A stretch of DNA of 64,000 nucleotides, taken from NCBI GenBank assembly GCA_029556545.1, contig JAKQEQ010000084.1, positions 42,439 through 106,438 on the forward strand, given 5' to 3'. Source of the stretch: Candidatus Hydrogenedentota bacterium (GTDB lineage Bacteria; Hydrogenedentota; Hydrogenedentia; Hydrogenedentales; JAGMZX01). Under the pieces are notes generated by a model. That model was not told the DNA's origin and did no database searches. It saw only the letters and a list, made by a program, of their open reading frames with translations. Below are positions 1 through 7,998 of this stretch, piece after piece. A program made the position numbers and the translations under genes. Numbering within the stretch: position 1 is the stretch's first letter; the number at the start of each line of letters is the position of its first letter.

Positions 1-834
1 CGCGCCCAGGTCGTCCTTCGGCGCGCGGCAGACCATGCCGCCCTGCATTTCGAGGCGTACCACGGCGACAAGGTTGCCCTCGGCGTCGAACGCGAAGTCC
101 GCCTCTTCCGCGCCCTCGCCCGTAACCTGCGGCTTTTCGGAGACGGGCCGCCAGTCGTAGCCGTCGGTCGAAGCCAGCAGGCGCACCTCCCCCGCGGGCC
201 GAAACAGGTTATACAGACCCTTGCCATAGTACACCGACATATAGGCGACGCCGTTGTGCGCCTTCGCCCGCCAGATGATGTACCCCGGCTCGAAGATCGC
301 GCGCGACGGGGTCCAGCGGCCCGGCCCGACGCGCTCGATCGCGAAAATGCCTTGAGGCTCGAACCAGTAGAACGTGTTCCCCGCCTCGATGAAGTAGAGG
401 AAAAGCCTTCCCTGATAGACCAGGAACCGCGGCTCCCGCAGGTCGGCGTCGGGCTTCTCGATTGTCGTGTCGAGTTCCCAGCGCGCGCGGTCCGTCGATC
501 GCAGCACGATGATCCGCGCCTTCGGCGAGGCGTAATGGGTCGGTCCGGTGCGGAATGCCAGATAGAACGCGCCCTCGAATTCGACCAGGTCGATGACGTT
601 GTTGGACGCCTGAATTTCGAGGTCCGGTGGCAGCCCCGGACCGGGCACAACACATGCCGGCGGCGTATACGAAATCCCTCGCGCGGCCTCGACGTCGAAT
701 TGAACCGGTTCCTCGATAGGCGTCAACGCAACCAGGAGCACAACGCCCAGCAGGAACAACGTCAACGGCGGAAGCCCGATCAGCACAACGGCCCATCGAA
801 CCACACGCCGCCAACCCGCAACAGCGCCCCGCAT
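1..834 (-). CDS. Membrane-anchored sialidase-like beta-propeller protein (3'-truncated by window edge)
   Basis: The reading frame is open from an ATG at 834 to the window edge, giving 278 codons with no stop. Residues about 12-36 form a hydrophobic segment (WAVVLIGLPPLTLFLLGVV) that would anchor or export the protein. The rest is rich in short beta-strand/turn units with Trp, Tyr and Asp (for example LRSTDRARWEL and LASTDGYDWRPV). Such Asp-box-like S-x-D-x-G-x-x-W repeats are typical of sialidase/BNR propellers, so an exported glycan-binding or glycosidase-like role is likely. No catalytic residue can be assigned without the missing C-terminus. It lies 27 bp downstream of the Gfo/Idh/MocA gene on the same strand and probably shares its transcript. 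The family call is an inference from repeat character; the coding call itself is firm because codon structure holds throughout. Confidence 0.7.
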   Translation of the reverse strand, partial: MRGAVAGWRRVVRWAVVLIGLPPLTLFLLGVVLLVALTPIEEPVQFDVEAARGISYTPPACVVPGPGLPPDLEIQASNNVIDLVEFEGAFYLAFRTGPTHYASPKARIIVLRSTDRARWELDTTIEKPDADLREPRFLVYQGRLFLYFIEAGNTFYWFEPQGIFAIERVGPGRWTPSRAIFEPGYIIWRAKAHNGVAYMSVYYGKGLYNLFRPAGEVRLLASTDGYDWRPVSEKPQVTGEGAEEADFAFDAEGNLVAVVRLEMQGGMVCRAPKDDLGA

Positions 835-861
835 CGCACGCTCCCCGCGCCAAGACGCTTC

Positions 862-2136
862 TTACAGCACGAGTTCCTCTTTCGCGGGATCGAACTTCAC
901 GACCTTGCTCTCCCGCAGCGAGAGATGCGCCATGATGATTGCGGTCTGCACGTGATACGCCATGTCGACGGGGCTCCACGTGTCCTGCGAACCGTTCTGG
1001 CAGCACGCGATCCAGTTCTGGAAGTGGTGCAGCAGGTTTTCGCCCTCCTCGATGGGGAACCGCTGCTCCTTCTTCTCCGACCCGTGCGCCGGAATGAAGA
1101 CGATCTCCTCCTCCTGGACCGTGAGGCTGCCGTCCCAACCGCGAACGATGGGGATGCGCTGGCCCGATCCGCGGTGGCCCGTGCCCTGGTAATCATTACC
1201 CTGCGTGCCGAGAATGGCGATGGTGAACTTCTCGGGATAATCGACGAGCATGTTGAACGTGTCGGGCACTTCCCGCTCCTCGTAGCGGAACTTGCCGCCC
1301 GTACCCACGGCGACGCTCGGAAACTTCGCGCCCATGATATGCACCACCGGCGTGAGGATGTGCGGGAAAAGGTCCGTGGACGGCCCCCCCGCGTAGTCCT
1401 CGTACATGCGCCAGCGGAAAAAGCGGCTCACGTCGAAGTCGCGCGGCGGCGAGTCGCCCAAGAACGCTTCCCAGTTCAGGTCCGGGCCAGGCTTCGCGTT
1501 CGGATCGTCGATGGGCATGCCGCGCTCGCCCCAGTCGCCCACCCGGAAGAATCCCGCCTCGGCGTGGATGGGCTGGCCGATGATGCCGTCCTTCACGAGC
1601 GCGCTCATCTGCCGCCACGCCGCGTCCGACATACCCTGCGTCCCGCACTGGAACGTCCGGCCGGACTGTTTCACTTCCCGCGCAAGCTGCTTCGTGAGTT
1701 CAAACTGCCGCCAGTGCGTCACCGGCTTCTCGCAGTACACGTCCTTGCCCGCGCGAACCGCGTCTATCGCCTGAAACCCGTGGTGGTGGTCCGGCGTGGC
1801 GATGCAGACGATATCCACGTTCGGGTCCGCGAGCAGTTCCCGGTGGTCCATGTAACCCTTCGCGTCATACGCCTTGGCTGCCTTCTCGAGCCGGGGACGA
1901 TACACGTCGCATACGGCCGTAATCCGGACCGTGCCCTCCTTGTTCTGAATATGCTTCATCGCCTGCAAGTGGCTGTTGCCGCGACCGCCGACGCCGATGA
2001 CGCCGACGCCCAAGCGCTCGCGCGCCGGGAAGGCGCGGCCACTATGTCCAACGACGCCGGCGGCCATCGCCGCGGCGGCGGTATTGCGCAGAAAGGCCCT
2101 GCGGTTCATCCGGGATGCTTGATGCTCGTGGTGCAT
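862..2136 (-). CDS. Tat-exported Gfo/Idh/MocA family oxidoreductase
   Basis: This is a predicted NAD(P)-dependent sugar or inositol dehydrogenase-type enzyme of the Gfo/Idh/MocA family. The N-terminus carries a twin-arginine signal (MNRRAFLRN followed by an Ala/Gly-rich stretch), so the protein should be folded in the cytoplasm and exported. The Rossmann motif GVGGRG follows the signal, and the family motif around the catalytic lysine, CEKPV, is present after an ATPDHHHG loop that contacts cofactor and substrate. The start at 2136 (424 aa) is chosen because an AGGAGAGG ribosome site lies about 8 bases upstream; an internal ATG at 2109 would start exactly at MNRRAF and is the alternative. This Tat-borne version is expanded in Planctomycetes, Lentisphaerae and Hydrogenedentota. 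The substrate cannot be read from sequence, but neighbouring secreted sugar-related proteins suggest carbohydrate catabolism. Confidence 0.92.
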   Translation of the reverse strand: MHHEHQASRMNRRAFLRNTAAAAMAAGVVGHSGRAFPARERLGVGVIGVGGRGNSHLQAMKHIQNKEGTVRITAVCDVYRPRLEKAAKAYDAKGYMDHRELLADPNVDIVCIATPDHHHGFQAIDAVRAGKDVYCEKPVTHWRQFELTKQLAREVKQSGRTFQCGTQGMSDAAWRQMSALVKDGIIGQPIHAEAGFFRVGDWGERGMPIDDPNAKPGPDLNWEAFLGDSPPRDFDVSRFFRWRMYEDYAGGPSTDLFPHILTPVVHIMGAKFPSVAVGTGGKFRYEEREVPDTFNMLVDYPEKFTIAILGTQGNDYQGTGHRGSGQRIPIVRGWDGSLTVQEEEIVFIPAHGSEKKEQRFPIEEGENLLHHFQNWIACCQNGSQDTWSPVDMAYHVQTAIIMAHLSLRESKVVKFDPAKEELVL

Positions 2137-2275
2137 GACGTGTTTCCTCTCCTGGAAAATGGGTTGACCGATTCTAGCGCAGGAAGGCCAATGGCCGCCA
2201 GCGCCGTACAAACACGGACAAACCTTGTTGTGGCCGGTGTCCCCACCGCGCCACCGGCCCGACCGAAGGTTTCCG

Positions 2276-3220
2276 CTAATACCCCTCTCCCTCGGAGAAA
2301 GAGGCCAGCGCCCGCCAGCGCTGGTAGATCGCTTCGATCCGCTCGGTGGGCGTCTCGCCGTCCCAGATCGCCACGCCGTAACGGAACGTTACCGGCGACT
2401 CGCGGGTCACTTCCAGCGCTTCGCGCCACAGGTTCACCGTCGCGGACAGGTAGGAGAACGGGGTCTGCATCGTGAACCACAGAACGGGACGCGGGTTGCC
2501 CGGGTGATCGAACATGGCCGCCGTGACGGGCTTGCCGTCGATCCGCGCGGTGTACGCGCACCAGGGTCCCGGCGTGAGCCGCTCGTCGCCGCGCACCACT
2601 TCGCCTTCGCCCGGCGCGCCGAACCGAAACGCGCCGCCCTTGTCCATCGCCTCGACGAACCGCATGCCGAGCCCGTGGTAGTGGTGGCCCGTCAACGTGG
2701 CGGCGGCCTTCCCCGGCGGCAGTTCGATCCGCGAAGTCCACGTAAGCAAGGACGCGTCGATGTCCTCCGCGGTCAGCGTCTCGACGGTACGGTATTCGAC
2801 TACCGCGACCGGCAAGTCCTTCGCGGGGACCCATTCCAAGCGCTCGGTGAACGCCGCGCGGCTGATCCCGTTCTCCGAAACGACGCGCACGTCCGACCAG
2901 CCCCGGTGGACCTGTTTCCCGCACGTGGGCGTCTCCGCCCAGAAATCGATGTCGTCCGCGATAATGGCGAACATGAGCGCGTGGTGGTGCAGGTGGTCGT
3001 GGGGCGCGTCCCGCAGCGGATTCACGCCGGACGGCGTCACCCACGCGCGCACATACGGCTTGAACGGCACGCCGCGGTAGGCATACGTCAAGGTCGGCGT
3101 CCCGCTTTGAATGACGGTCATCTCCAGGTCGCCGAGGCGGAGTTCCGGCGCGGCTTGCGCCCCCGCGCGCGAGGCGAGCAACAACGATGTAACCAGGCAG
3201 CAATAGCAGATGAGTTTCAT
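2276..3220 (-). CDS. Secreted PmoA-like protein (DUF6807 family)
   Basis: The 314-residue protein starts with a cleavable signal peptide (MKLICYCCLVTSLLLASRAGAQA). The mature part has the hallmarks of the DUF6807 / 'methane oxygenase PmoA-like' family, including a His-rich DHLHHHALMFA segment near residue 90 and a later GHHYHGLGMRF segment. Despite the family's name, it has no membrane topology or operon partners of particulate methane monooxygenase; these proteins are usually found beside Gfo/Idh/MocA oxidoreductases and sugar enzymes in Planctomycetes-like genomes. The His clusters could bind metal, but the function is unknown. An AGAGGA ribosome site precedes the ATG. It lies between the oxidoreductase and the TPR gene on the same strand. 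Confidence 0.85.
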   Translation of the reverse strand: MKLICYCCLVTSLLLASRAGAQAAPELRLGDLEMTVIQSGTPTLTYAYRGVPFKPYVRAWVTPSGVNPLRDAPHDHLHHHALMFAIIADDIDFWAETPTCGKQVHRGWSDVRVVSENGISRAAFTERLEWVPAKDLPVAVVEYRTVETLTAEDIDASLLTWTSRIELPPGKAAATLTGHHYHGLGMRFVEAMDKGGAFRFGAPGEGEVVRGDERLTPGPWCAYTARIDGKPVTAAMFDHPGNPRPVLWFTMQTPFSYLSATVNLWREALEVTRESPVTFRYGVAIWDGETPTERIEAIYQRWRALASFSEGEGY

Positions 3221-3245
3221 CGGGCGGTGTCCTCTATATCACTTG

Positions 3246-3266
3246 ACGGGCCGGAGCCCGCACTAC
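3246..3266. repeat. Half-copy of a GGGC...GCNCTAC palindromic repeat
   Basis: The short gap between the TPR gene and the DUF6807 gene holds GGGCCGGAGCCCGCACTAC, which resembles one arm of the palindromes at 52538-52587 and 57534-57580 (GGGCTTCAGCCCGCGCTAC). It may be a decayed half element. The match is short, so this is tentative. Confidence 0.3.
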
Positions 3267-3289
3267 GTGCGATGGGGCTGAGGGCAGCG

Positions 3290-4840
3290 CTACTCCCGCG
3301 ACTCTTCGCGCAGCCGCTGTTCGAGCGTCCGCCGCCGCAATTCCTCGTCCTGGATGCGCAGCACCGCCTTCTTCTCGGAAGTGGACAGCGGAATGCCCGC
3401 CCGCTGCTTGTACTCGATGATCAGGTTCGACGCTTCCTCCCAGAACGCGCTGCTCTGCCAACGGGCGTGTTCGAGCAACGCAATCGCTTCGAGGTATCGT
3501 CCCTCTTCCGCCAGCGTCAGCGCTTCGAGACGATACATGCGGCCAACGCCGAACGCCTCCTCCATTTCCCGGTAAATCGCCTTGGCCTTGTCGTAGGCGC
3601 GAAACGCCAGTTGCCGCTTCTCGCGGCGGGTTTCGGGGTCCTCGGCGGCACGGGCCTCGGCGAGCAACCGGTCCCCCTCCTGTTCTTCGAGCAGTCCCTC
3701 GTTCCGCTTGATGAATCGCGGCGCGACAATGTTGTCGGGGAAACGGCGCAGGTAGTCGCGCCAGCCGCGCAGCGCCTCCTGATATTGCCCGTTCAGTTCC
3801 AAACACTGGTAGAGTTGGCGCGGCACCCAGCGCTCATGCGGCAGCCGTGTCGCCTGGGTCAGGTACTTGATGGCGTTCGGATAGTCCCCGATCTTGTTCC
3901 GGTAATGGACGAACCCCTGCTCGAAATACAGCTTGTACTCGCGCGGATTGTTCCGAATCCCGTCGTCGAGGTAGTCGACGGCCAGATAGTAGAACTTCTC
4001 CTTTTCACCCACGAGCGCCCGATGCTTTGGCAGCCATTCCTTGTCCTGCGGCTTGGTCTCCCCCATGCCCGCGGTCAGGTTATACCCGAGGTGCCACGCG
4101 CCCACGAGATAGGCGTCCACGAATTTCGGGTCGAGCATCACCGTGGTTTTCATCAGCGGCAGCATACGGTGCGTCATGCCCATGTGCCAGTACTTGTCCA
4201 CCTGCAGCCACACGAAATTCGCGGCGACCTTCCGGAAGCCGAAGAACACATTGAACAGATTCACGCCGGAACTTTGGGCCTCGACAATATCGACGTCTCG
4301 CGCGAACGCCAGTTGCCGCGCGCGCAGGTAGCGGTGGAAATCGCCGCGCGCGCCGGCCAGTTCCGGACCCTTGGCCAGAGCCCACGCCCGCCCGTCCGGA
4401 TCCCCTTCCCCAAGCAGGCGCACAATCTCCGCGTCGCCTTCGGGGGTATCAGGCGCGCCCCCGAGGGCCCGCTGCGTTGAGGCGACCACCTGCCGGAACA
4501 GTTCGCGATCCTTGGGCATCCCCGATTCGAGCGTCGGCCTGCTCAACGCCCCGATCGCCCCCGATCCCAATGCCGCGGCGACGCTCGCGGGCGTCGGCGG
4601 AACGGCGGCGCTCGCCAGGGCGTCCGCCGTGATCGACAGGGCTTGCGCGCTGAACCGACGAGCAATATCTCCCTGGTCTTCCTCGCCGGCAAGGTACACG
4701 TCCGCGGTAACGCTGTCCATCCACCGGTAAAACCGCTCGGACTCGCGCAGATGGCGCAGACGGCCCCCTTGCAGGGTCCCGATTGCGAGCAGGGCAAGCA
4801 ATGCGAACAGCAGCGCTATGTTGACCGCGCGTTGCCGCAT
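3290..4840 (-). CDS. Membrane-anchored tetratricopeptide-repeat protein in ABC transporter operon
   Basis: The 516-residue protein has an N-terminal transmembrane or signal-anchor helix (NIALLFALLALLAIGTLQGG) followed by a long helical region. The C-terminal two thirds contain TPR-like helix pairs, for example segments with regularly spaced Tyr, Ala and Leu around NAIKYLTQATRLPHERW and QEALRGWRDYLRRFPDN. The very C-terminus is highly charged. The ATG at 4840 is used because it sits 4 bp after the permease stop codon, implying translational coupling; an in-frame ATG at 4912 would overlap the permease. It is the third gene of an ABC ATPase-permease-TPR operon, so a role as an extracytoplasmic partner of that exporter is inferred. 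No enzymatic motif is visible. Confidence 0.85.
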   Translation of the reverse strand: MRQRAVNIALLFALLALLAIGTLQGGRLRHLRESERFYRWMDSVTADVYLAGEEDQGDIARRFSAQALSITADALASAAVPPTPASVAAALGSGAIGALSRPTLESGMPKDRELFRQVVASTQRALGGAPDTPEGDAEIVRLLGEGDPDGRAWALAKGPELAGARGDFHRYLRARQLAFARDVDIVEAQSSGVNLFNVFFGFRKVAANFVWLQVDKYWHMGMTHRMLPLMKTTVMLDPKFVDAYLVGAWHLGYNLTAGMGETKPQDKEWLPKHRALVGEKEKFYYLAVDYLDDGIRNNPREYKLYFEQGFVHYRNKIGDYPNAIKYLTQATRLPHERWVPRQLYQCLELNGQYQEALRGWRDYLRRFPDNIVAPRFIKRNEGLLEEQEGDRLLAEARAAEDPETRREKRQLAFRAYDKAKAIYREMEEAFGVGRMYRLEALTLAEEGRYLEAIALLEHARWQSSAFWEEASNLIIEYKQRAGIPLSTSEKKAVLRIQDEELRRRTLEQRLREESRE

Positions 4841-4844
4841 GGCG

Positions 4845-5747
4845 TCAGATTTCCTTGCGGCGGTAGAAGAGATAGGCCAGGATGAAGCCCGACGCGGCGT
4901 ATACCAGACCATAGATGATCAGTTGGGGAATCAGGTCGATGGTAGGCGGGTCGTTGGGCGGCTTGTCGAGTATCTGCATTTTCAGGTTGTATTCCTGGAG
5001 ATTCGGCAGCACGCGGAACAGACTCTCCGCAAGCCCGCCCACCAGTTTCTCCACCGAGAAATGCTCCATCAGATCGCTCGGCCCCTCGAAGCCGGCCCAG
5101 CCCTTCCACCCCGAGCGCACCCCCACGTCCTTCAGGTATTCGGTGAGGCTGCCCGTGATCCAGACAAACAGGCCGCCGATGGTCGGCAACACCGCCGACG
5201 TCGCCGTGCACGAGATCGCGAACGTGAACGCGGAGACGATGAGGAACTCGAAATAGGTGAAGAAAATGGACCACAGCAGCAAGGTCGGCATGACCCCTTG
5301 CCGGAAGTAGAGCAGGAGAAAGAACAGCGCGCCCATCAGGCCGAGATTCACCAGCACGATGAGTTGCACGCCCGCGAATTTGCCCAGGAGATACTGGAAC
5401 CGCCGCACCGGCTTGGACAAGATCGTGTAGACGACCCGATTCTCCAGTTCGGTGGGCACCGCGGATGCCGATACGAAAATGGTGATGAGGATGCCAAAGA
5501 TCGAGATCGAAGTAACGCAGATATCCTTGATCAGCTTCAGGTCGATGTCCTTCTCGACGTCCCCGACGGTCGTCGGGTTCAAGAACGCGCCCATGAAACT
5601 CGAACCGAAAATCACGAGGAGGCTCAGAATCAGAAAACCGACAAGGGTCTTCTTCCGGATGCCTTCGCGGTAGGTATACCACGCGATGGTCCAGGGGCCG
5701 CGCAGCGGCGTCAGGAGGCCGCCCGCGCTTACAGCGACGCTGCTCAT
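4845..5747 (-). CDS. ABC-2 type transporter permease
   Basis: This 300-residue integral membrane protein has about six hydrophobic helices: a first one near residues 35-55 (VGFLILSLLVIFGSSFMGAF), four between roughly 80 and 195, and one at the C-terminus (LIIYGLVYAASGFILAYLFY). The arrangement, with a soluble loop between helices 5 and 6, fits ABC-2 exporter permeases. Its start codon overlaps the stop codon of the upstream ATPase gene by four bases (ATGA), so the two are translationally coupled and should form one exporter. The TPR gene follows 4 bp downstream. The substrate is unknown; relatives are found in gliding, cytochrome or polysaccharide-export settings, none of which is indicated here. 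Confidence 0.88.
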   Translation of the reverse strand: MSSVAVSAGGLLTPLRGPWTIAWYTYREGIRKKTLVGFLILSLLVIFGSSFMGAFLNPTTVGDVEKDIDLKLIKDICVTSISIFGILITIFVSASAVPTELENRVVYTILSKPVRRFQYLLGKFAGVQLIVLVNLGLMGALFFLLLYFRQGVMPTLLLWSIFFTYFEFLIVSAFTFAISCTATSAVLPTIGGLFVWITGSLTEYLKDVGVRSGWKGWAGFEGPSDLMEHFSVEKLVGGLAESLFRVLPNLQEYNLKMQILDKPPNDPPTIDLIPQLIIYGLVYAASGFILAYLFYRRKEI

Positions 5748-6694
5748 ACTGCTGCCTTTCTCGCGGCCGCCTCGGCCGCGCCCACGACGCGCACGAAGAG
5801 TTCCTCGAGCGTCTCGCGCCGGGGCGCGACGCTCACGAGTTGCAGTCCCGCCGCCTTACAGCGCGCCAGCGCGTCGTAGACGTGGGTTTCGTCAGGGACA
5901 CGCAGCTTGATGCGGTCGCCCACCGTATCCTCGACGGTAATGCCGGTCCCTTCGAGTTGCGCCGCCCCCTGCTCCGTGCCCGCGACCAGGATCGAGATTT
6001 CGCGGTCCGTGAGCAGTTCGTCGATGGCGCCCTGCGTCTGAAGCACGCCATACGAGAGGATGCCGATGCGGTTGCAGATCAACTCGACCTCGAGCAATTC
6101 ATGGCTGCTGATGAGCAGCGTCTTGCCCTCGTCCCGGAGCCGCGCCAGGATGTCCCGGATTTCCTTGCGCGCGATCGGGTCCAAGCCCGTCGTGGGTTCG
6201 TCCAGGATGAGAATTTGCGGGTCGCTGATTAGCGCCTGCGCGAGGCCGATGCGCTGCCGCATCCCCTTCGAGTAGCCGCGCAGGAGCCGCTTGCGCGCGT
6301 GGGTCATGCCCACCGTATCCATGACCGCGTCAATGCGCCGTTCGAGGTCCTTTCCGCCAAGTCCGTAGAGGCGTCCGTAGAACCGGAGAACCTCTTCGCC
6401 CTTCAGGAAATCCGGGTAATACGCGCCCTCGGGCAGGTAGCCGATATTCTGCCGCACCTTCCGCGCGGTGATGTTCTTTTCGCCGAGGATTTCGATCTCG
6501 CCCGAGGTCGGAAAGATAAGCGCGAGCAGCAGCTTGATCGTCGTCGTCTTGCCCGACCCGTTCGGACCAAGATAACCATAGATTTCGCCGCCGTGGACCA
6601 CCAGGTCCAGGTCCTTCAGCGCGACGACGTCCTGGCTGCCGAAAGCGCCTTCGTAGGTCTTGCTCAGTTTCCTGGTCTCAATGATGACCGACAC
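5744..6694 (-). CDS. ABC transporter ATP-binding protein
   Basis: This is a canonical ABC ATPase of 316 residues. Walker A is GPNGSGKTTT near residue 45, the signature is GYSKGMRQR, and Walker B with the catalytic Glu is ILILDEPTTGLD. A switch-type SSHELLE follows. The C-terminal ~90 residues form the extra domain typical of the CcmA/NatA-like subfamily that pairs with ABC-2 permeases. A GTG at 6694 is chosen as start because GAGAGGCG lies 7 bases upstream and homology to the family begins at IIETRKLSKTY; an ATG at 6760 would add a low-complexity, unrelated extension. It is the first gene of the ATPase-permease-TPR operon. Confidence 0.93.
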   Translation of the reverse strand: MSVIIETRKLSKTYEGAFGSQDVVALKDLDLVVHGGEIYGYLGPNGSGKTTTIKLLLALIFPTSGEIEILGEKNITARKVRQNIGYLPEGAYYPDFLKGEEVLRFYGRLYGLGGKDLERRIDAVMDTVGMTHARKRLLRGYSKGMRQRIGLAQALISDPQILILDEPTTGLDPIARKEIRDILARLRDEGKTLLISSHELLEVELICNRIGILSYGVLQTQGAIDELLTDREISILVAGTEQGAAQLEGTGITVEDTVGDRIKLRVPDETHVYDALARCKAAGLQLVSVAPRRETLEELFVRVVGAAEAAARKAAV

Positions 6695-6828
6695 GGATAC
6701 GCGCCTCTCGTTTCTTGCGGGATCGCGCCGGCAATCACGGGCGGGGCCCGGCGCCGTCATACCCCGAAAACCACGTCGGGCCGCGAACGGCCCGCCAATC
6801 GCCGCGATGATAACAAGGCAAGCGCGGT

Positions 6829-7857
6829 CTATTCAAAGACCGGCGGCGCCTCAGCGGCCGGTTCCGCTCCCCCAGTTTCGCGCTCCAGCCACGCGATCAG
6901 GGCATCCGCCGCCGGCATTTCGTCGTCCCAGGAATGCACAGCGGTCCCGTCGCGCACGAGAGACAGTCTCGGCGGTTCGCGACCGATGAATTTCACGAAG
7001 GTAAGGAAGTCGTTGCCCAGGTTGTAGCAAGGGAATGCCATGCCGGTCAGGATGCGGAATTCCTCGAGCGCGCCCGGCGACGGCTCGTAACACAATCCCA
7101 CGAGCGGCGGCAGCACGTCCGGGCGCAGCAGGTACTCGTTGAGCGTGGGGACGCTGGCCATGCAGTGGTCGCACGTGGCGCTGAGCAGCGCCACAAGATA
7201 GGTTCCCCGCGAGAGATCGAAGCGCTCGCCGATTTCGCTCTCGATGACGTAGCGCGAGAACGGGCCGGGCGCGCGCGGCGCCGACGTTTCATCCGCGGCG
7301 GCGGTCTCATTGGTCTGCTCGGACGTGGCGGGCGATTTCTTGTACAGCTCGATGTACGAGGCGCCCAGCGCCACCCCGGCCACGGCCAGCGCCGCTGCCC
7401 ACTTATCCACGATCCTCCCTGTTGTTTCGGGGGCGGGCTGCTGATGCCGGTAGCCCAACCAACTCCACGCGACGCAGGCCATCATGACGAGATTCTTCAG
7501 GATCGAGACGCCGGGCCCCATCCGCACCTCGCCCATGCAGCCGCAGTCCTTGAGCCCGTGAAACGTCCATGCGTACAGGATGAGCCCCGTGAAGAACACA
7601 AGCATCCCCTGCGCCACGACGAGGGTCAGCAATCGCGGCCGGAGATCCAAGAACAGGGCAATGCCTAAGCCGATCTCGAGGGTTATGAAAAACAGGGCGG
7701 CGAACCCGAGAAGGTCCTTGTTCTGCAGCACGTGGTACTCGTATATCTGGACGGCGAACAGGCCTGGATGCTGCACCTTCAGCAGCGCCGCGAACACGAA
7801 GAACGCCCCGAGCAACAGTTCGACCGGCCGCGCCGTCACTTGCAGCAATCGCCTCAT
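6829..7857 (-). CDS. MauE/DoxX-like membrane protein fused to a thioredoxin-like domain
   Basis: The N-terminal half (about residues 8-140) has four to five transmembrane helices with the DCGCMGEV loop typical of MauE/DoxX-type membrane proteins, which support periplasmic disulfide chemistry. After another helix near residue 170 and an Ala/Pro-rich linker, the C-terminal domain resembles thioredoxin-fold proteins, with a redox CxxC motif (ATCDHCMAS) after a beta strand YLVALLS. A fused MauE-thioredoxin protein would shuttle thiol electrons across the membrane or reduce/oxidise periplasmic cysteines. The ATG at 7857 is preceded by AGGAGAGG at optimal distance. It lies alone between the ABC operon and the DUF481-like gene. 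No partner apoprotein (such as methylamine dehydrogenase) is nearby, so the substrate is open. Confidence 0.85.
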   Translation of the reverse strand: MRRLLQVTARPVELLLGAFFVFAALLKVQHPGLFAVQIYEYHVLQNKDLLGFAALFFITLEIGLGIALFLDLRPRLLTLVVAQGMLVFFTGLILYAWTFHGLKDCGCMGEVRMGPGVSILKNLVMMACVAWSWLGYRHQQPAPETTGRIVDKWAAALAVAGVALGASYIELYKKSPATSEQTNETAAADETSAPRAPGPFSRYVIESEIGERFDLSRGTYLVALLSATCDHCMASVPTLNEYLLRPDVLPPLVGLCYEPSPGALEEFRILTGMAFPCYNLGNDFLTFVKFIGREPPRLSLVRDGTAVHSWDDEMPAADALIAWLERETGGAEPAAEAPPVFE

Positions 7858-7998
7858 ACCCCTGACCTCTCCTGAATTCCTGTACACGGCGGTCCATGAC
7901 GGGACCCACACAAAATCAACGATACAACTTCAACAATGGAGAACAAAACGCCCTCGCCGCATATTTTCGTTAACTCGCTTTTCCCGCCGACCGGGCGC

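Noticed and set aside
256-2475. 739-residue frame on the plus strand antisense to the Gfo/Idh/MocA gene
   Set aside because: Composed of Arg/Ala/Pro-rich low-complexity sequence without a family match; the minus-strand gene has full motifs. High GC makes long antisense frames common here.
2276-3220. Particulate methane monooxygenase subunit, because of the 'PmoA' family name
   Set aside because: The protein has a signal peptide but no membrane helices of PmoA, and there is no pmoB or pmoC; DUF6807 proteins are unrelated to methane oxidation.
2225-4480. 751-residue plus-strand frame across the DUF6807 and TPR genes
   Set aside because: Spans two real minus-strand genes and has no recognisable domain.
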